A stretch of 64,000 bases of DNA from Roseiarcus sp963775575 (GCA_963775575.1 CAVZJG010000002.1:2170001-2234000), one strand, 5' to 3'; numbered from the stretch's first letter, positions 8,127-16,516 are shown. Made by a program: numbers and translations. Notes: generated by a model from the letters alone, not told the origin.

Positions 8127-8587
8127 GCGCGCGGCCGCAAAGGCCTAAGGCGCTGGATCAAATTGCCACTGTCAACGAGCCCCAGCGTGCCTTTGGCAAT
8201 CGCCTCGGCGTCGACATTTCGGGCAGGTCTCTTGGGGTAGCGGCGGCGATGATCGACGATGCCCTTCAACGAGACTTTTGGGGAAAGGCGGACCTTGGTG
8301 CGCCCACCACAAAACAGGTCGCGCTTGCGGCGAAGTTCGGACACGACATTTCAGAAGCGACACGCCGTGTTGGTAACGCGATCATTGATGACTTCATGCT
8401 TCAGTTGAACCGGGAAGCTATATGCAAACAGAACCTTGAGCCCGGAGCCGCCGTGATCAACGAGCACGACAGGCTGCGGAGGACGCAGATCATTTCGTCG
8501 ATCGCCGATAATGGGACCGTCTATTTTCGGGGAGGCAATGGGGCCAAAGCCTGGGCGCGCAATTTGTTGAGAAGCACGCAGGCCTAA
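8111..8587 (+). CDS. conserved-looking hypothetical protein
   Basis: 158 residues, overlapping the Sel1 gene end by 16 nt. Composition and rhythm are those of a real soluble protein; the C-terminal half (QVALAAKFGHDISEATRRV...AVINEHDRL...GTVYFRGGNGAKAWARNLL) looks like a small conserved domain with a basic, Gly-rich end. I do not recognise the family. Possibly carried by the integrated element. Confidence 0.55.
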   Translation: MGSKVSARPQRPKALDQIATVNEPQRAFGNRLGVDISGRSLGVAAAMIDDALQRDFWGKADLGAPTTKQVALAAKFGHDISEATRRVGNAIIDDFMLQLNREAICKQNLEPGAAVINEHDRLRRTQIISSIADNGTVYFRGGNGAKAWARNLLRSTQA

Positions 8588-8710
8588 AGCGTCAACTTGG
8601 GCGCTAAGCTTTCGACGCGAAACCACAACGCTCATGTCGTGCCGCAAGCCCAGCTGTTCGAGCAACCCGCCAGGGATCGATGCCCAGCTCAAGGCTATCG
8701 TAGCGCTATG

Positions 8711-8741
8711 GCGTAGACATAGCGCTCATCATCATCGGTCC
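8711..8741. repeat. 31-bp direct repeat, copy 1
   Basis: GCGTAGACATAGCGCTCATC and following bases match 11057-11087 in the same orientation with about two mismatches. The two copies bracket the IS-interrupted gene at 8853-11010. Meaning unknown. Confidence 0.6.
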
Positions 8742-8935
8742 CGCCCCGCCATGCTGCCGATTCTGCGCTATAATGCGATACGGTAAGCTGCGGCGGCCGT
8801 TACTACGATCGACGTCGGGTGTCTGCACGGCCGGCCGGGCAATGGAGGTTCCATGGCGAGTTTCGAGCGTGAGAAAGCCTTCGTCGGGCATTTGCTGGAA
8901 CGGTTGGGCCTGAGAGGCGAGGCCGCCGATCCTAA

Positions 8936-10384
8936 CAGCCCGTTGAGGAAGTCCGGTTTTCAGTTCGGGGGCGGGGCGGCGACGATGACGACGAGCGCGG
9001 CGAGTTCGCCGTCGATGACGGCGATCAGGCCGAAAGTCAGCGCGGCGTCGGTCCGCACGATGAAAACGAAGGCGTTCAGAGCGTCGGCGGCCTCCTTCGG
9101 CGTCCCCTGACCGTAGAGAGCGCGCATCAGGACGCCGAGATTGAAGCCGGCGACATGGATCAGATAGCGTTTGTGCACGTTCTCGCGTCCGCGCAACCAC
9201 GCCCGTCGCATGCCGCCGCGATCGAGGATATGGGCGAAGGAACGCTCGACCAACTCGCCGCGCCGGCGCATCGTCTCGCGCCCGACCTCGGATTTCAACC
9301 GCGTCCGGTTGGCGTAGACCGCGCGCCTCGCCGCCTCGTCGCCATGCCAGCGCCGATAACCGTTGGCCGGCTCGGGTTCGGCGATGCGCGTCTTCCATAC
9401 GCCGCCTTCGAGCGCCTTCAACTGCTCACGCGAATGATAGCCTTTGTCCGCGACCATGACGCAGGGCTCGTCTTCGCTCGGCGCGAGTCCGACCTCGCAG
9501 AGGTTGCACGCCGCCGTTTCCAGCGTCGGCGAGATCGTCGTCGTGTCGCCTTCGTCGGCCGGATGGATCGGCGCCGCCACGACGACGCCGGTGTCGAGGT
9601 CGACCGCGTGCTCCGGCTTGTAGGCCAGATGCGTCGTTCCGTCTTTCATCTTGGCGATCCTGGCGTCCGGGTCGGTCGGGCTCTTCCAGTCCGCGTTCGA
9701 CAGCGTCTTGCCCTTGCGCTTGCGGTCGAAGCGCGCCAGGTCCTCGGCCGTCGGCGTTTCTATGCCGCTCTCCTGCGCCATCCGCGTCAGCATCGCGCGG
9801 TAGCTCTCGCCGTTGTCGCGCCGCACGATCGTGCGCAGCGCCGCGTTGGCCTCCATGGTCGAACCGTCGACCCCAATGCGCTCGCCCCTCACCAAGCCGC
9901 GCTCGGCCACGACCTTCAAAACCCAACCAAACACCTTTTCATGCGCCTCGTGCGGCAGGCGCGAACGGGTTCGCGACAGCCACGAATGATCGGGAACCTT
10001 GTCGCGGTTCGACAGCCGCAGGAAGTCGCGCAGCGAGAACGAGTCGGCACAACGCCAAGCCAGGCCGCGCTCGCTGTCGATGCCTTCGAAGTAACCAATC
10101 ATGTGCATGCGGAAATATCGGCCCGGCGGCAGCGAGGGCGCGCCCATCCTCGCCGCGTAGTACGCCTTGCACACCTGTTCCACGAACGCGTCGAACCCGG
10201 CCTCTCGAAGCAACTCCTGCAACCGGTCATAGAACGCATGTCCCGGCGAGCGCGGCATCTCCGCCCACGTCACGACCAGATCGCCCTGAGCCCCGGTCTC
10301 CCGCCGCATCGCCATCGTCGCAGTCCATCGCGAATCTTCGATGACGCAACGGAATCAGGCCAAAGCGACTTCGTCAACGGGCTG
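8936..10384 (-). mobile_element. IS1182-like insertion sequence, complete
   Basis: 1449 bp. Terminal inverted repeats: CAGCCCGTTGAGGAAGTCC on the left and, read inward from the right end, CAGCCCGTTGACGAAGTCG. Flanked by the 4-bp direct repeat CTAA (8932-8935 and 10385-10388), i.e. an intact target-site duplication. One transposase gene on the minus strand. The clean ends and duplication point to a recent insertion. Confidence 0.9.
8960..10315 (-). CDS. IS1182-family transposase
   Basis: 451 residues. N-terminal DUF772-type region (FVEQVCKAYYAARMGAPSL, FRLRLSNRDKVPDHSW-like segment) followed by a DDE catalytic domain: first Asp in RIGVDGSTMEANA (about residue 150), second in VMVADKGYHSREQL (about 285), Glu in RRGELVERSFAHIL (about 351). 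Full length and without interruption, so probably active. Catalyses cut-and-paste or copy-out transposition of the surrounding element. Confidence 0.9.
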   Translation of the reverse strand: MAMRRETGAQGDLVVTWAEMPRSPGHAFYDRLQELLREAGFDAFVEQVCKAYYAARMGAPSLPPGRYFRMHMIGYFEGIDSERGLAWRCADSFSLRDFLRLSNRDKVPDHSWLSRTRSRLPHEAHEKVFGWVLKVVAERGLVRGERIGVDGSTMEANAALRTIVRRDNGESYRAMLTRMAQESGIETPTAEDLARFDRKRKGKTLSNADWKSPTDPDARIAKMKDGTTHLAYKPEHAVDLDTGVVVAAPIHPADEGDTTTISPTLETAACNLCEVGLAPSEDEPCVMVADKGYHSREQLKALEGGVWKTRIAEPEPANGYRRWHGDEAARRAVYANRTRLKSEVGRETMRRRGELVERSFAHILDRGGMRRAWLRGRENVHKRYLIHVAGFNLGVLMRALYGQGTPKEAADALNAFVFIVRTDAALTFGLIAVIDGELAALVVIVAAPPPN

Positions 10385-11010
10385 CTAACGCGGCTGGCCA
10401 AGAAACTGGAATTGATGTGAGTGTTCGTCTGGATGACGGCCGAGTGATCGGCATCCAAGTCACAGAAATCGATCCTCACCGAGAGCACGGCACGGCACGC
10501 GCTCAAGAGAAGACCATTGCGAAAGCGGCGCCGGCCAAGCCCTACCTCATGTGGGGACAGAACGACCCCCTGGTCGTGATCGATGCTCTTACCAGCAGCA
10601 TCGAGCGGAAAGTCGCCATCGCGGCACGGCATTCGTTCGAACGATGCAATGAGGTATGGCTTCTCGTCTGCGCAGGCGTTCCCGAGCGCGGTGCCGTAGT
10701 ATCGACGTTTGTGATGACACCGTGGCTGTCAGCGGAGGACATGAACTCGGCGACCGACAGCCTTCTACGCGGGTCGAAATATAGCCGGTGCTTTCTTCCA
10801 TCCATTCTTGGTGTCGACCAAACATTCTATCACTGGGACAGAAACTCCCGCTGGGCTAAACGGGTCCGATTAGAGGATATTCGTGACGTTCCGCGCGAAG
10901 CGTATGTAAACGGCCTTATCAAAGCAGCGGAAGCTGGGCATTGGCAAGAAGTTGAACGCTTGTGCGACGAGGAGTGTAGGAAGGTGTTGTCCGAGTTTCA
11001 GCAGGGCTGA

Positions 11011-11394
11011 GGCCGCGCCGGATCGGATTCGAACGGTCTCTCCTCATAGGGCCACAGCGTAGACATAGTGCTCATCATCGTCGGTCGTGGCCCGCCAGGA
11101 CTTAAGGCTCTGATATCAGATAATAAGTTGACTTCGACTAGGCTGATTCTTCGCCCAGTTTCCGGCCTTTGTGCGCGATGCCTCTTCCGTTCGGTCCGCG
11201 GCGACGTTTTTCTCGCGAGATCTGGACCCTTGGCCGAGCAACGTCTCGAATGGAATTTTCGGTGGTAAGGGAGTCTCTGACGGCACGGCGGCGGCAGGCT
11301 CCGGTGCGCCCGCGATCTTCCGCGCACTTTGCGCTCGACCTCAATATGGGCTCGCTCAGAGCGGATCAAGGCGGCAACGGGATCGGCCCGGCGC
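11011..11394. other. intergenic with second copy of the 31-bp repeat
   Basis: No gene supported. Contains the second copy of the 31-bp direct repeat at 11057-11087, ending in TCATCATCGTCGGTC. The remainder shows only short opposing frames. Confidence 0.4.
11057..11087. repeat. 31-bp direct repeat, copy 2
   Basis: GCGTAGACATAGTGCTCATC with the following ATCGTCGGTC matches 8711-8741. Lies 46 bp after the stop of the interrupted gene. Confidence 0.6.
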
Positions 11395-11675
11395 CTATTG
11401 CACAAGTTCGAGTTTGACTCGCGCGACGCCCGCTTGGCGCATACCGAGCGCGTCGGCGGCGATGGTTGAGACGTCTATGACCCGGCCGTAGGCGAACGGT
11501 CCGCGATCAACGATGGTTACGACCGCGCTGCGGCCAGTGTCGAGATTGTGGACTCGCACGTGCGTTCCCAACCGCAGCGTGCGATGCGCGGCGATCAGGC
11601 CGCCGTGATTGGGATTATGATAAAAGGTCGCCAGGCCGAATTCATCCGCCAAAGTGTGTTTCGGCGTGCAATTTT
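11395..11675 (-). pseudogene. rlpA remnant, 5' end lost to ISL3 insertion
   Basis: Encodes a C-terminal double-psi beta-barrel of the RlpA family (septal peptidoglycan lytic transglycosylase): GLATFYHNPNHGG, LIAAHRTLRLGTHVRVHNLD, VVTIVDRGPFAYGRVIDVS, ALGMRQAGVARVKLELVQ. The catalytic/structural core GPF...GRVIDVS is intact, but signal peptide, lipobox and N-terminus are replaced by sequence from the ISL3 end at 11676. The missing part is not seen on the other side of the tandem IS pair. Non-functional unless a new start arose. Confidence 0.75.
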
Positions 11676-13326
11676 GGGTCTGACTCACTTTTGATGAAGT
11701 TGAGGCGCCGATTTGGCCTGGTTTCGCAGGGGAATCAGCGCCATGCGGTCTCTTCACGCCTCAGAGTTGCTCCCGCCCGGCTTTTCCGCGGTTGATGCGT
11801 TGAGCGACGGCGACAGCACCGTCATTACGATACGCGCGACGAGCGCGTTGAGCGCGTGCCCATCTTGTGGAGCGATTTCCGATCGTGTTCACAGCCGATA
11901 TCCTCGTCGCCTGGCGGACTTACCGATTGCGGGACAGCGCGTCGTGTTGGTGCTCCATGCCCGGCGCTTCTGCTGTGACGCGCTTCGATGCGCGCGCCGC
12001 ATCTTCACGGAACGCTTCGACGACAACATTCTCAAGCCTTGGGCGCGGCGCACCGCTCGGCTCGATCAGATTGTTCATTGCCTCGCGCTCGCCCTGGGAG
12101 GCCGACCGGCGGCGAGTTTCGCGCGCCGCTTGAGCATGCCGGTCAGCAACGACACCCTATTGCGCGCCGTGCGCAGGCGCGGCAGCCCGAGCTTCGCGCC
12201 CCCGGCGATCATTGGGATCGACGACTGGGCTTGGCGCCGCAACCAACGCTACGGAACGTTGATCTGTGATCTCGAACGTCGAAAGACGATCGCGTTGTTG
12301 CCGGATCGAGAACCGGCGACCGCCGAGGCATGGCTGACCAGCCAACCGCAGATCGCTGTCGTGGCTCGGGATCGAGGCGGCGGCTACGCGATGGCGACGC
12401 AAAAGGCGCTCCCCAACGCGGTGCAGGTCGCCGACCGCTGGCATCTGATGGAGAACGCAAGCCACGCTTTCCTCGACGCCGTGCGCAAGTCGATGCGTCA
12501 AATTCGGACCGCGATCGGCGCGACCACGATCAATCCCGCCCTGCTCACCGCGGCCGAGAAGCTCCAATATGAGGGGTATCTGCGCCGCGAGGAAGCCAAC
12601 GCCGCCATCCTTGCGATGGCCAAGGACGGCGCGACGATCAGGGAGATCGTGCGTCGTACCGGCTACAGCCGCGGTCTCACCCGAAAGGTGCTTCGCGGTC
12701 AGAGGTCGGACATGTTCCGCGTTCGCAGCAGCTCGCTCGAAGCCTACCTTCCCTGGCTAGACGAGCAATGGGCGGCGGGGCGTCGCAATGGTTCTGAGCT
12801 ATGGCGTTCACTGAAGCGGCAGGGGTTTCGCGGATGCCTTCGTGTCGTCAGTGAGTGGAGCGGACGACGTCGGCGATCGGAAAAGATGGATGCGAGCGCG
12901 ATAAGCCGCACGCCCTCCGCCCGAACCATCGCCCGGTTGATGACGATCGGGCGCGACCGGCTCTCTAAGGCCGAGACCGTAACCGTCGCCGCCATCGAGA
13001 GCGGCGTCGAGCTTCTGGTCGAGGCGCGCGAAATCGTGGCGGATTTCCAAGCCATGATCCGAAGAAAGGCGCTAGCGGAACTCGATCCGTGGATCGAGCG
13101 CGCCAAGACGAGTCTCGTCGCCGGATTCGCGAACGGCGTCACAAAAGACAAAGCCGCCGTGAGCGCCGCAATCTCGTCGGGTTGGTCCAACGGCCAAGCC
13201 GAAGGCCAGATCTGCAAGCTCAAGCTGGTCAAGCGCCAGATGTATGGGCGAGGAAAACTCGACTTGCTTCAGGCACGGGTCATCGGCGCCACGTGACCCG
13301 TTCGTCATCAAAAGTGCGTCAGACCC
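11676..13326 (+). mobile_element. ISL3-family insertion sequence, copy 1
   Basis: 1651 bp. Left end GGGTCTGACTCACTTTTGAT, right end reads inward GGGTCTGACGCACTTTTGAT, i.e. long near-perfect inverted repeats. Single transposase. Identical in sequence to the copy starting at 13368. End position is ambiguous by one base. Its right flank is CAATAGTG, its left flank CAATTTTG, so no matched target duplication. Confidence 0.9.
11743..13296 (+). CDS. ISL3-family transposase, copy 1
   Basis: 517 residues from the ATG at 11743 (AGGGG upstream); a longer frame begins at 11713. N-terminal zinc finger CPSCGAISDRVHSRYPR...CCDALRCARRIF, followed by an HTH and the DDE domain: GIDDWAWRRNQRYGTLICDL (first Asp), VVARDRGGGYA, QVADRWHLMENASHAFLD, and a C-terminal helical part ending GWSNGQAEGQICKLKLVKR (catalytic Glu), RQMYGRGKLDLL. 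These are the standard ISL3 motifs. Intact. Confidence 0.93.
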   Translation: MRSLHASELLPPGFSAVDALSDGDSTVITIRATSALSACPSCGAISDRVHSRYPRRLADLPIAGQRVVLVLHARRFCCDALRCARRIFTERFDDNILKPWARRTARLDQIVHCLALALGGRPAASFARRLSMPVSNDTLLRAVRRRGSPSFAPPAIIGIDDWAWRRNQRYGTLICDLERRKTIALLPDREPATAEAWLTSQPQIAVVARDRGGGYAMATQKALPNAVQVADRWHLMENASHAFLDAVRKSMRQIRTAIGATTINPALLTAAEKLQYEGYLRREEANAAILAMAKDGATIREIVRRTGYSRGLTRKVLRGQRSDMFRVRSSSLEAYLPWLDEQWAAGRRNGSELWRSLKRQGFRGCLRVVSEWSGRRRRSEKMDASAISRTPSARTIARLMTIGRDRLSKAETVTVAAIESGVELLVEAREIVADFQAMIRRKALAELDPWIERAKTSLVAGFANGVTKDKAAVSAAISSGWSNGQAEGQICKLKLVKRQMYGRGKLDLLQARVIGAT

Positions 13327-13367
13327 CAATAGTGACCCCCTGAGGGGCGGTTTTCGCGCGCAATAGT

Positions 13368-15018
13368 GGGTCTGACTCACTTTTGATGAAGTTGAGGCGC
13401 CGATTTGGCCTGGTTTCGCAGGGGAATCAGCGCCATGCGGTCTCTTCACGCCTCAGAGTTGCTCCCGCCCGGCTTTTCCGCGGTTGATGCGTTGAGCGAC
13501 GGCGACAGCACCGTCATTACGATACGCGCGACGAGCGCGTTGAGCGCGTGCCCATCTTGTGGAGCGATTTCCGATCGTGTTCACAGCCGATATCCTCGTC
13601 GCCTGGCGGACTTACCGATTGCGGGACAGCGCGTCGTGTTGGTGCTCCATGCCCGGCGCTTCTGCTGTGACGCGCTTCGATGCGCGCGCCGCATCTTCAC
13701 GGAACGCTTCGACGACAACATTCTCAAGCCTTGGGCGCGGCGCACCGCTCGGCTCGATCAGATTGTTCATTGCCTCGCGCTCGCCCTGGGAGGCCGACCG
13801 GCGGCGAGTTTCGCGCGCCGCTTGAGCATGCCGGTCAGCAACGACACCCTATTGCGCGCCGTGCGCAGGCGCGGCAGCCCGAGCTTCGCGCCCCCGGCGA
13901 TCATTGGGATCGACGACTGGGCTTGGCGCCGCAACCAACGCTACGGAACGTTGATCTGTGATCTCGAACGTCGAAAGACGATCGCGTTGTTGCCGGATCG
14001 AGAACCGGCGACCGCCGAGGCATGGCTGACCAGCCAACCGCAGATCGCTGTCGTGGCTCGGGATCGAGGCGGCGGCTACGCGATGGCGACGCAAAAGGCG
14101 CTCCCCAACGCGGTGCAGGTCGCCGACCGCTGGCATCTGATGGAGAACGCAAGCCACGCTTTCCTCGACGCCGTGCGCAAGTCGATGCGTCAAATTCGGA
14201 CCGCGATCGGCGCGACCACGATCAATCCCGCCCTGCTCACCGCGGCCGAGAAGCTCCAATATGAGGGGTATCTGCGCCGCGAGGAAGCCAACGCCGCCAT
14301 CCTTGCGATGGCCAAGGACGGCGCGACGATCAGGGAGATCGTGCGTCGTACCGGCTACAGCCGCGGTCTCACCCGAAAGGTGCTTCGCGGTCAGAGGTCG
14401 GACATGTTCCGCGTTCGCAGCAGCTCGCTCGAAGCCTACCTTCCCTGGCTAGACGAGCAATGGGCGGCGGGGCGTCGCAATGGTTCTGAGCTATGGCGTT
14501 CACTGAAGCGGCAGGGGTTTCGCGGATGCCTTCGTGTCGTCAGTGAGTGGAGCGGACGACGTCGGCGATCGGAAAAGATGGATGCGAGCGCGATAAGCCG
14601 CACGCCCTCCGCCCGAACCATCGCCCGGTTGATGACGATCGGGCGCGACCGGCTCTCTAAGGCCGAGACCGTAACCGTCGCCGCCATCGAGAGCGGCGTC
14701 GAGCTTCTGGTCGAGGCGCGCGAAATCGTGGCGGATTTCCAAGCCATGATCCGAAGAAAGGCGCTAGCGGAACTCGATCCGTGGATCGAGCGCGCCAAGA
14801 CGAGTCTCGTCGCCGGATTCGCGAACGGCGTCACAAAAGACAAAGCCGCCGTGAGCGCCGCAATCTCGTCGGGTTGGTCCAACGGCCAAGCCGAAGGCCA
14901 GATCTGCAAGCTCAAGCTGGTCAAGCGCCAGATGTATGGGCGAGGAAAACTCGACTTGCTTCAGGCACGGGTCATCGGCGCCACGTGACCCGTTCGTCAT
15001 CAAAAGTGCGTCAGACCC
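13368..15018 (+). mobile_element. ISL3-family insertion sequence, copy 2
   Basis: Second copy, offset exactly 1692 bp from the first and identical across the element as far as I can compare. Separated from copy 1 by 41 bp that read CAATAGTG, 26 bp, CAATAGTG. Right flank TATTTTCG. Confidence 0.9.
13435..14988 (+). CDS. ISL3-family transposase, copy 2
   Basis: Residue-for-residue identical to the transposase at 11743-13296, with the same zinc finger, DDE motifs and start context. The identity indicates a very recent tandem duplication or a second transposition beside the first. Confidence 0.93.
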   Translation: MRSLHASELLPPGFSAVDALSDGDSTVITIRATSALSACPSCGAISDRVHSRYPRRLADLPIAGQRVVLVLHARRFCCDALRCARRIFTERFDDNILKPWARRTARLDQIVHCLALALGGRPAASFARRLSMPVSNDTLLRAVRRRGSPSFAPPAIIGIDDWAWRRNQRYGTLICDLERRKTIALLPDREPATAEAWLTSQPQIAVVARDRGGGYAMATQKALPNAVQVADRWHLMENASHAFLDAVRKSMRQIRTAIGATTINPALLTAAEKLQYEGYLRREEANAAILAMAKDGATIREIVRRTGYSRGLTRKVLRGQRSDMFRVRSSSLEAYLPWLDEQWAAGRRNGSELWRSLKRQGFRGCLRVVSEWSGRRRRSEKMDASAISRTPSARTIARLMTIGRDRLSKAETVTVAAIESGVELLVEAREIVADFQAMIRRKALAELDPWIERAKTSLVAGFANGVTKDKAAVSAAISSGWSNGQAEGQICKLKLVKRQMYGRGKLDLLQARVIGAT

Positions 15019-15032
15019 TATTTTCGACCCAC

Positions 15033-15061
15033 TCGACAGATTCGCATAGAATCCCTATAAT
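15033..15061 (+). promoter_or_regulatory. sigma-70 promoter of the candidate small RNA
   Basis: -35 TCGACA (15033-15038), 17-nt spacer, perfect -10 TATAAT (15056-15061). Begins 15 bp outside the ISL3 copy 2 right end, so it is not part of the IS. Predicted start of transcription about 15067-15069. Confidence 0.65.
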
Positions 15062-15066
15062 GGGAG

Positions 15067-15196
15067 TGCCTCGACGGCGCGCCGGGTTTCCCCGACGCGC
15101 CGCCCCGTTTGCCCCTTTTGGAAGGGGGCACGTTCAGCGAGGGGGTCTTATACCCCTCACCGTTTAGGCCCCGGTGCGCGGGGCCTAAACTTTTTT
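15067..15196 (+). ncRNA. candidate structured small RNA (~130 nt)
   Basis: Between a consensus promoter and an intrinsic terminator lie four consecutive stem-loops: 15075-15102 (GGCGCG-C-CGGG, loop TTTC, one internal mismatch), 15110-15130 (TGCCCCTT / AAGGGGGCA), 15139-15158 (GAGGGG / CCCCTC) and the terminator 15162-15190. No reading frame of credible composition fits. Faces the small winged-helix gene at 15195-15632 tail to tail and overlaps its stop codon. Not recognised as a known family; could be a phage- or island-borne regulatory RNA. Promoter, structure and terminator are seen; transcription is inferred. Confidence 0.55.
15162..15196 (+). terminator. strong intrinsic terminator, probably bidirectional
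   Basis: Perfect 11-bp stem GTTTAGGCCCC / GGGGCCTAAAC, loop GGTGCGC, followed by TTTTTT (15191-15196). On the minus strand the same hairpin follows the stop of the 15195-15632 gene directly. Confidence 0.85.
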
Positions 15197-15632
15197 AGGG
15201 CGGCACAGGGACGCCCTTTAGCCAATAAACGCCCTTGCTAATCAACTCGACCGTGGATGATTCGTGCGAGAGGAAGGCGCTCAACGTCGATTGCGGGCGT
15301 TTGCCGCCCAATTTCACGCCGACACTTTCGCAGGCGTCGAAAAGTTCGCTTAGTTCGAGCGGTTGATTTGCCGCTTTAAGGGCCTGCTCCGATGCGGAGA
15401 TTGCTGCTTTATATGAGGGGCCGTCCAGGTCCACAACGATACCTTCATCGGCAGCACCATCGGGCGCCAGTTGCCCATTGTCCTTTTCAATCAACGCGAA
15501 GCCGTACTTATCCGCGAGAGAACTGAGTTCCTTAAGCTTGCGCACGTCGGCGTCCAGCGCGTCTGCCTCGCGCTGTGCATCTGCCAGAATCTTGGCCTTT
15601 TTGGCCCTTAAAATCGTGATCGGGTCTCTCAT
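15195..15632 (-). CDS. small coiled-coil / winged-helix (HARE-HTH-like) protein
   Basis: 145 residues. Residues 8-45 (LRAKKAKILADAQREADAL...) are a charged coiled coil. The C-terminal ~75 residues, SYKAAISASEQALKAANQPLELSELFDA... KRPQSTLSAFLS...KGVYWLKG, have the rhythm of a HARE-HTH/winged-helix domain found in restriction- and chromatin-linked proteins and in mobile elements. Likely DNA-binding, perhaps a regulator of the element. A perfect palindrome at 15671-15693 lies about 40 bp before the start and could be its operator (inference). Shares the terminator hairpin with the convergent small RNA. Confidence 0.7.
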   Translation of the reverse strand: MRDPITILRAKKAKILADAQREADALDADVRKLKELSSLADKYGFALIEKDNGQLAPDGAADEGIVVDLDGPSYKAAISASEQALKAANQPLELSELFDACESVGVKLGGKRPQSTLSAFLSHESSTVELISKGVYWLKGVPVPP

Positions 15633-15670
15633 GGTTTCAGAGAATACGTCGTCTCAGAGAGGCTGTCAAC

Positions 15671-15693
15671 GGTGCCAGTGAGTTACTGGCACC
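15671..15693. promoter_or_regulatory. perfect palindrome, possible operator
   Basis: GGTGCCAGT - GAGTT - ACTGGCACC, 9-bp arms, 39-61 bp upstream of the winged-helix gene start. No T-run follows on the minus strand, so an operator is as likely as a terminator. Confidence 0.5.
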
Positions 15694-16219
15694 GTGGCCT
15701 AGAAGGGGAACGATAGCTGGATTGGCCGCTGTCGCCGTGGGCTTGATTCAGTCAGGCCAGCGATAAGTCAGCCGCTTTCCTGCAATCCCTCGGGTTACGC
15801 TGCCAGTGCGCTTGACAATCGCCGCATGACCTCTTCATGGCGGTCGCCGCGCAGAAGCGCAATGCGTGCGCCGCGACCATAGCGCTCGCGACATTTTCCT
15901 TCCGGAAAAACAGAATTCGTGGTAGCCTACAATCGAAGGTCGGCGAGGGCTTCCGCGTCGGCCGCAGCGGCCGGTCGCTCTGCGATCGCCCGGCGCTCGC
16001 CGGGCGCGGTTTGGCTTCGAGGAGAATTCGGACGCGACGGCTGCAAGAAGGGCAAAATCGCTGGAGTCGCCGCCAACGTGTTGATTTCGTTGGAAACCGC
16101 CAAGGAAAAAGTTTGGAAATCCTTGGAAAAAGCTTGGAAAAGTTTGGAATTTCCTTGGAAAAGCTTGGATTTTCCTTGGAAAGGCTTGGAGAAATTTGGC
16201 CCCGTCGGCCCGGCCGCGG
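15694..16219. other. intergenic with dispersed TTGGAAA repeat
   Basis: No supported gene. Contains the TTGGAAA-rich repeat described separately. Long plus-strand frames across this region are low-complexity artefacts of the repeat. Confidence 0.45.
16081..16207 (+). repeat. TTGGAAA-rich dispersed repeat, copy 1
   Basis: About 127 bp built of degenerate units around CCTTGGAAAAGCTTGGA. The first 27 bp (from TTGATTTCGTTGGAAACCGC) are identical to the inverted copy at 60688-60805. In one frame it reads LISLETAKEKVWKSLEKAWK and similar Trp/Phe-rich peptides. Confidence 0.75.
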
Positions 16220-16456
16220 CTACCCCTTCTTGCCCGCGATCTTAGCGATCTGCCGCATAATCGCCAGCGTTCCCTCGAGGCGCAAGGCCAAGTCCTCGAA
16301 GTCGCCGGCGACGACGATGCGCATGTCGGGCCTCACGCGGACGAGCGCGCTCGCGCCGATCGTCGGTCTCGCCGCATCGAAGCGAACCCTGCGCGCGGCC
16401 CGAACGCGGGCGCTTGAATTTTCCACCGCTCCCGTGTTATCGCCTTTATTTGACAC
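16220..16456 (-). CDS. possible small hypothetical protein
   Basis: 78-residue GTG-start frame; the second half (ALVRVRPDMRIVVAGDFEDLALRL...) is protein-like, with a basic C-terminus IAKIAGKKG. No Shine-Dalgarno and no family recognised. It ends just beside the TTGGAAA repeat. May be a remnant. Confidence 0.35.
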   Translation of the reverse strand: MSNKGDNTGAVENSSARVRAARRVRFDAARPTIGASALVRVRPDMRIVVAGDFEDLALRLEGTLAIMRQIAKIAGKKG

Positions 16457-16516
16457 AATTCGCCGCTACAATTGTTCATGGGCAGTCGTTCGACTGCGCG
16501 ATGTGGAGGAACGCTC

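Larger units (their letters stand above)
8853..11010 (+). pseudogene. hypothetical gene interrupted by an IS1182-like element
   Basis: The 5' part (8853-8935, starting MASFEREKAFVGHLLERLG) and the 3' part (from 10389 to the stop at 11010) join perfectly in frame if the IS and one CTAA copy are removed, giving a 234-residue protein. Key stretch after the junction: IDVSVRLDDGRVIGIQVTE, then KPYLMWGQNDPLVVIDAL and a C-terminal helix EVERLCDEECRKVL. The D...GIQVTE pattern is faintly like a PD-(D/E)XK nuclease core, but this is speculative. The downstream part retains a GTG-start frame at 10417 and might still be translated. An ATG with GGAGG-like sequence (tggaggttcc) supports the original start. 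Confidence 0.8.
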
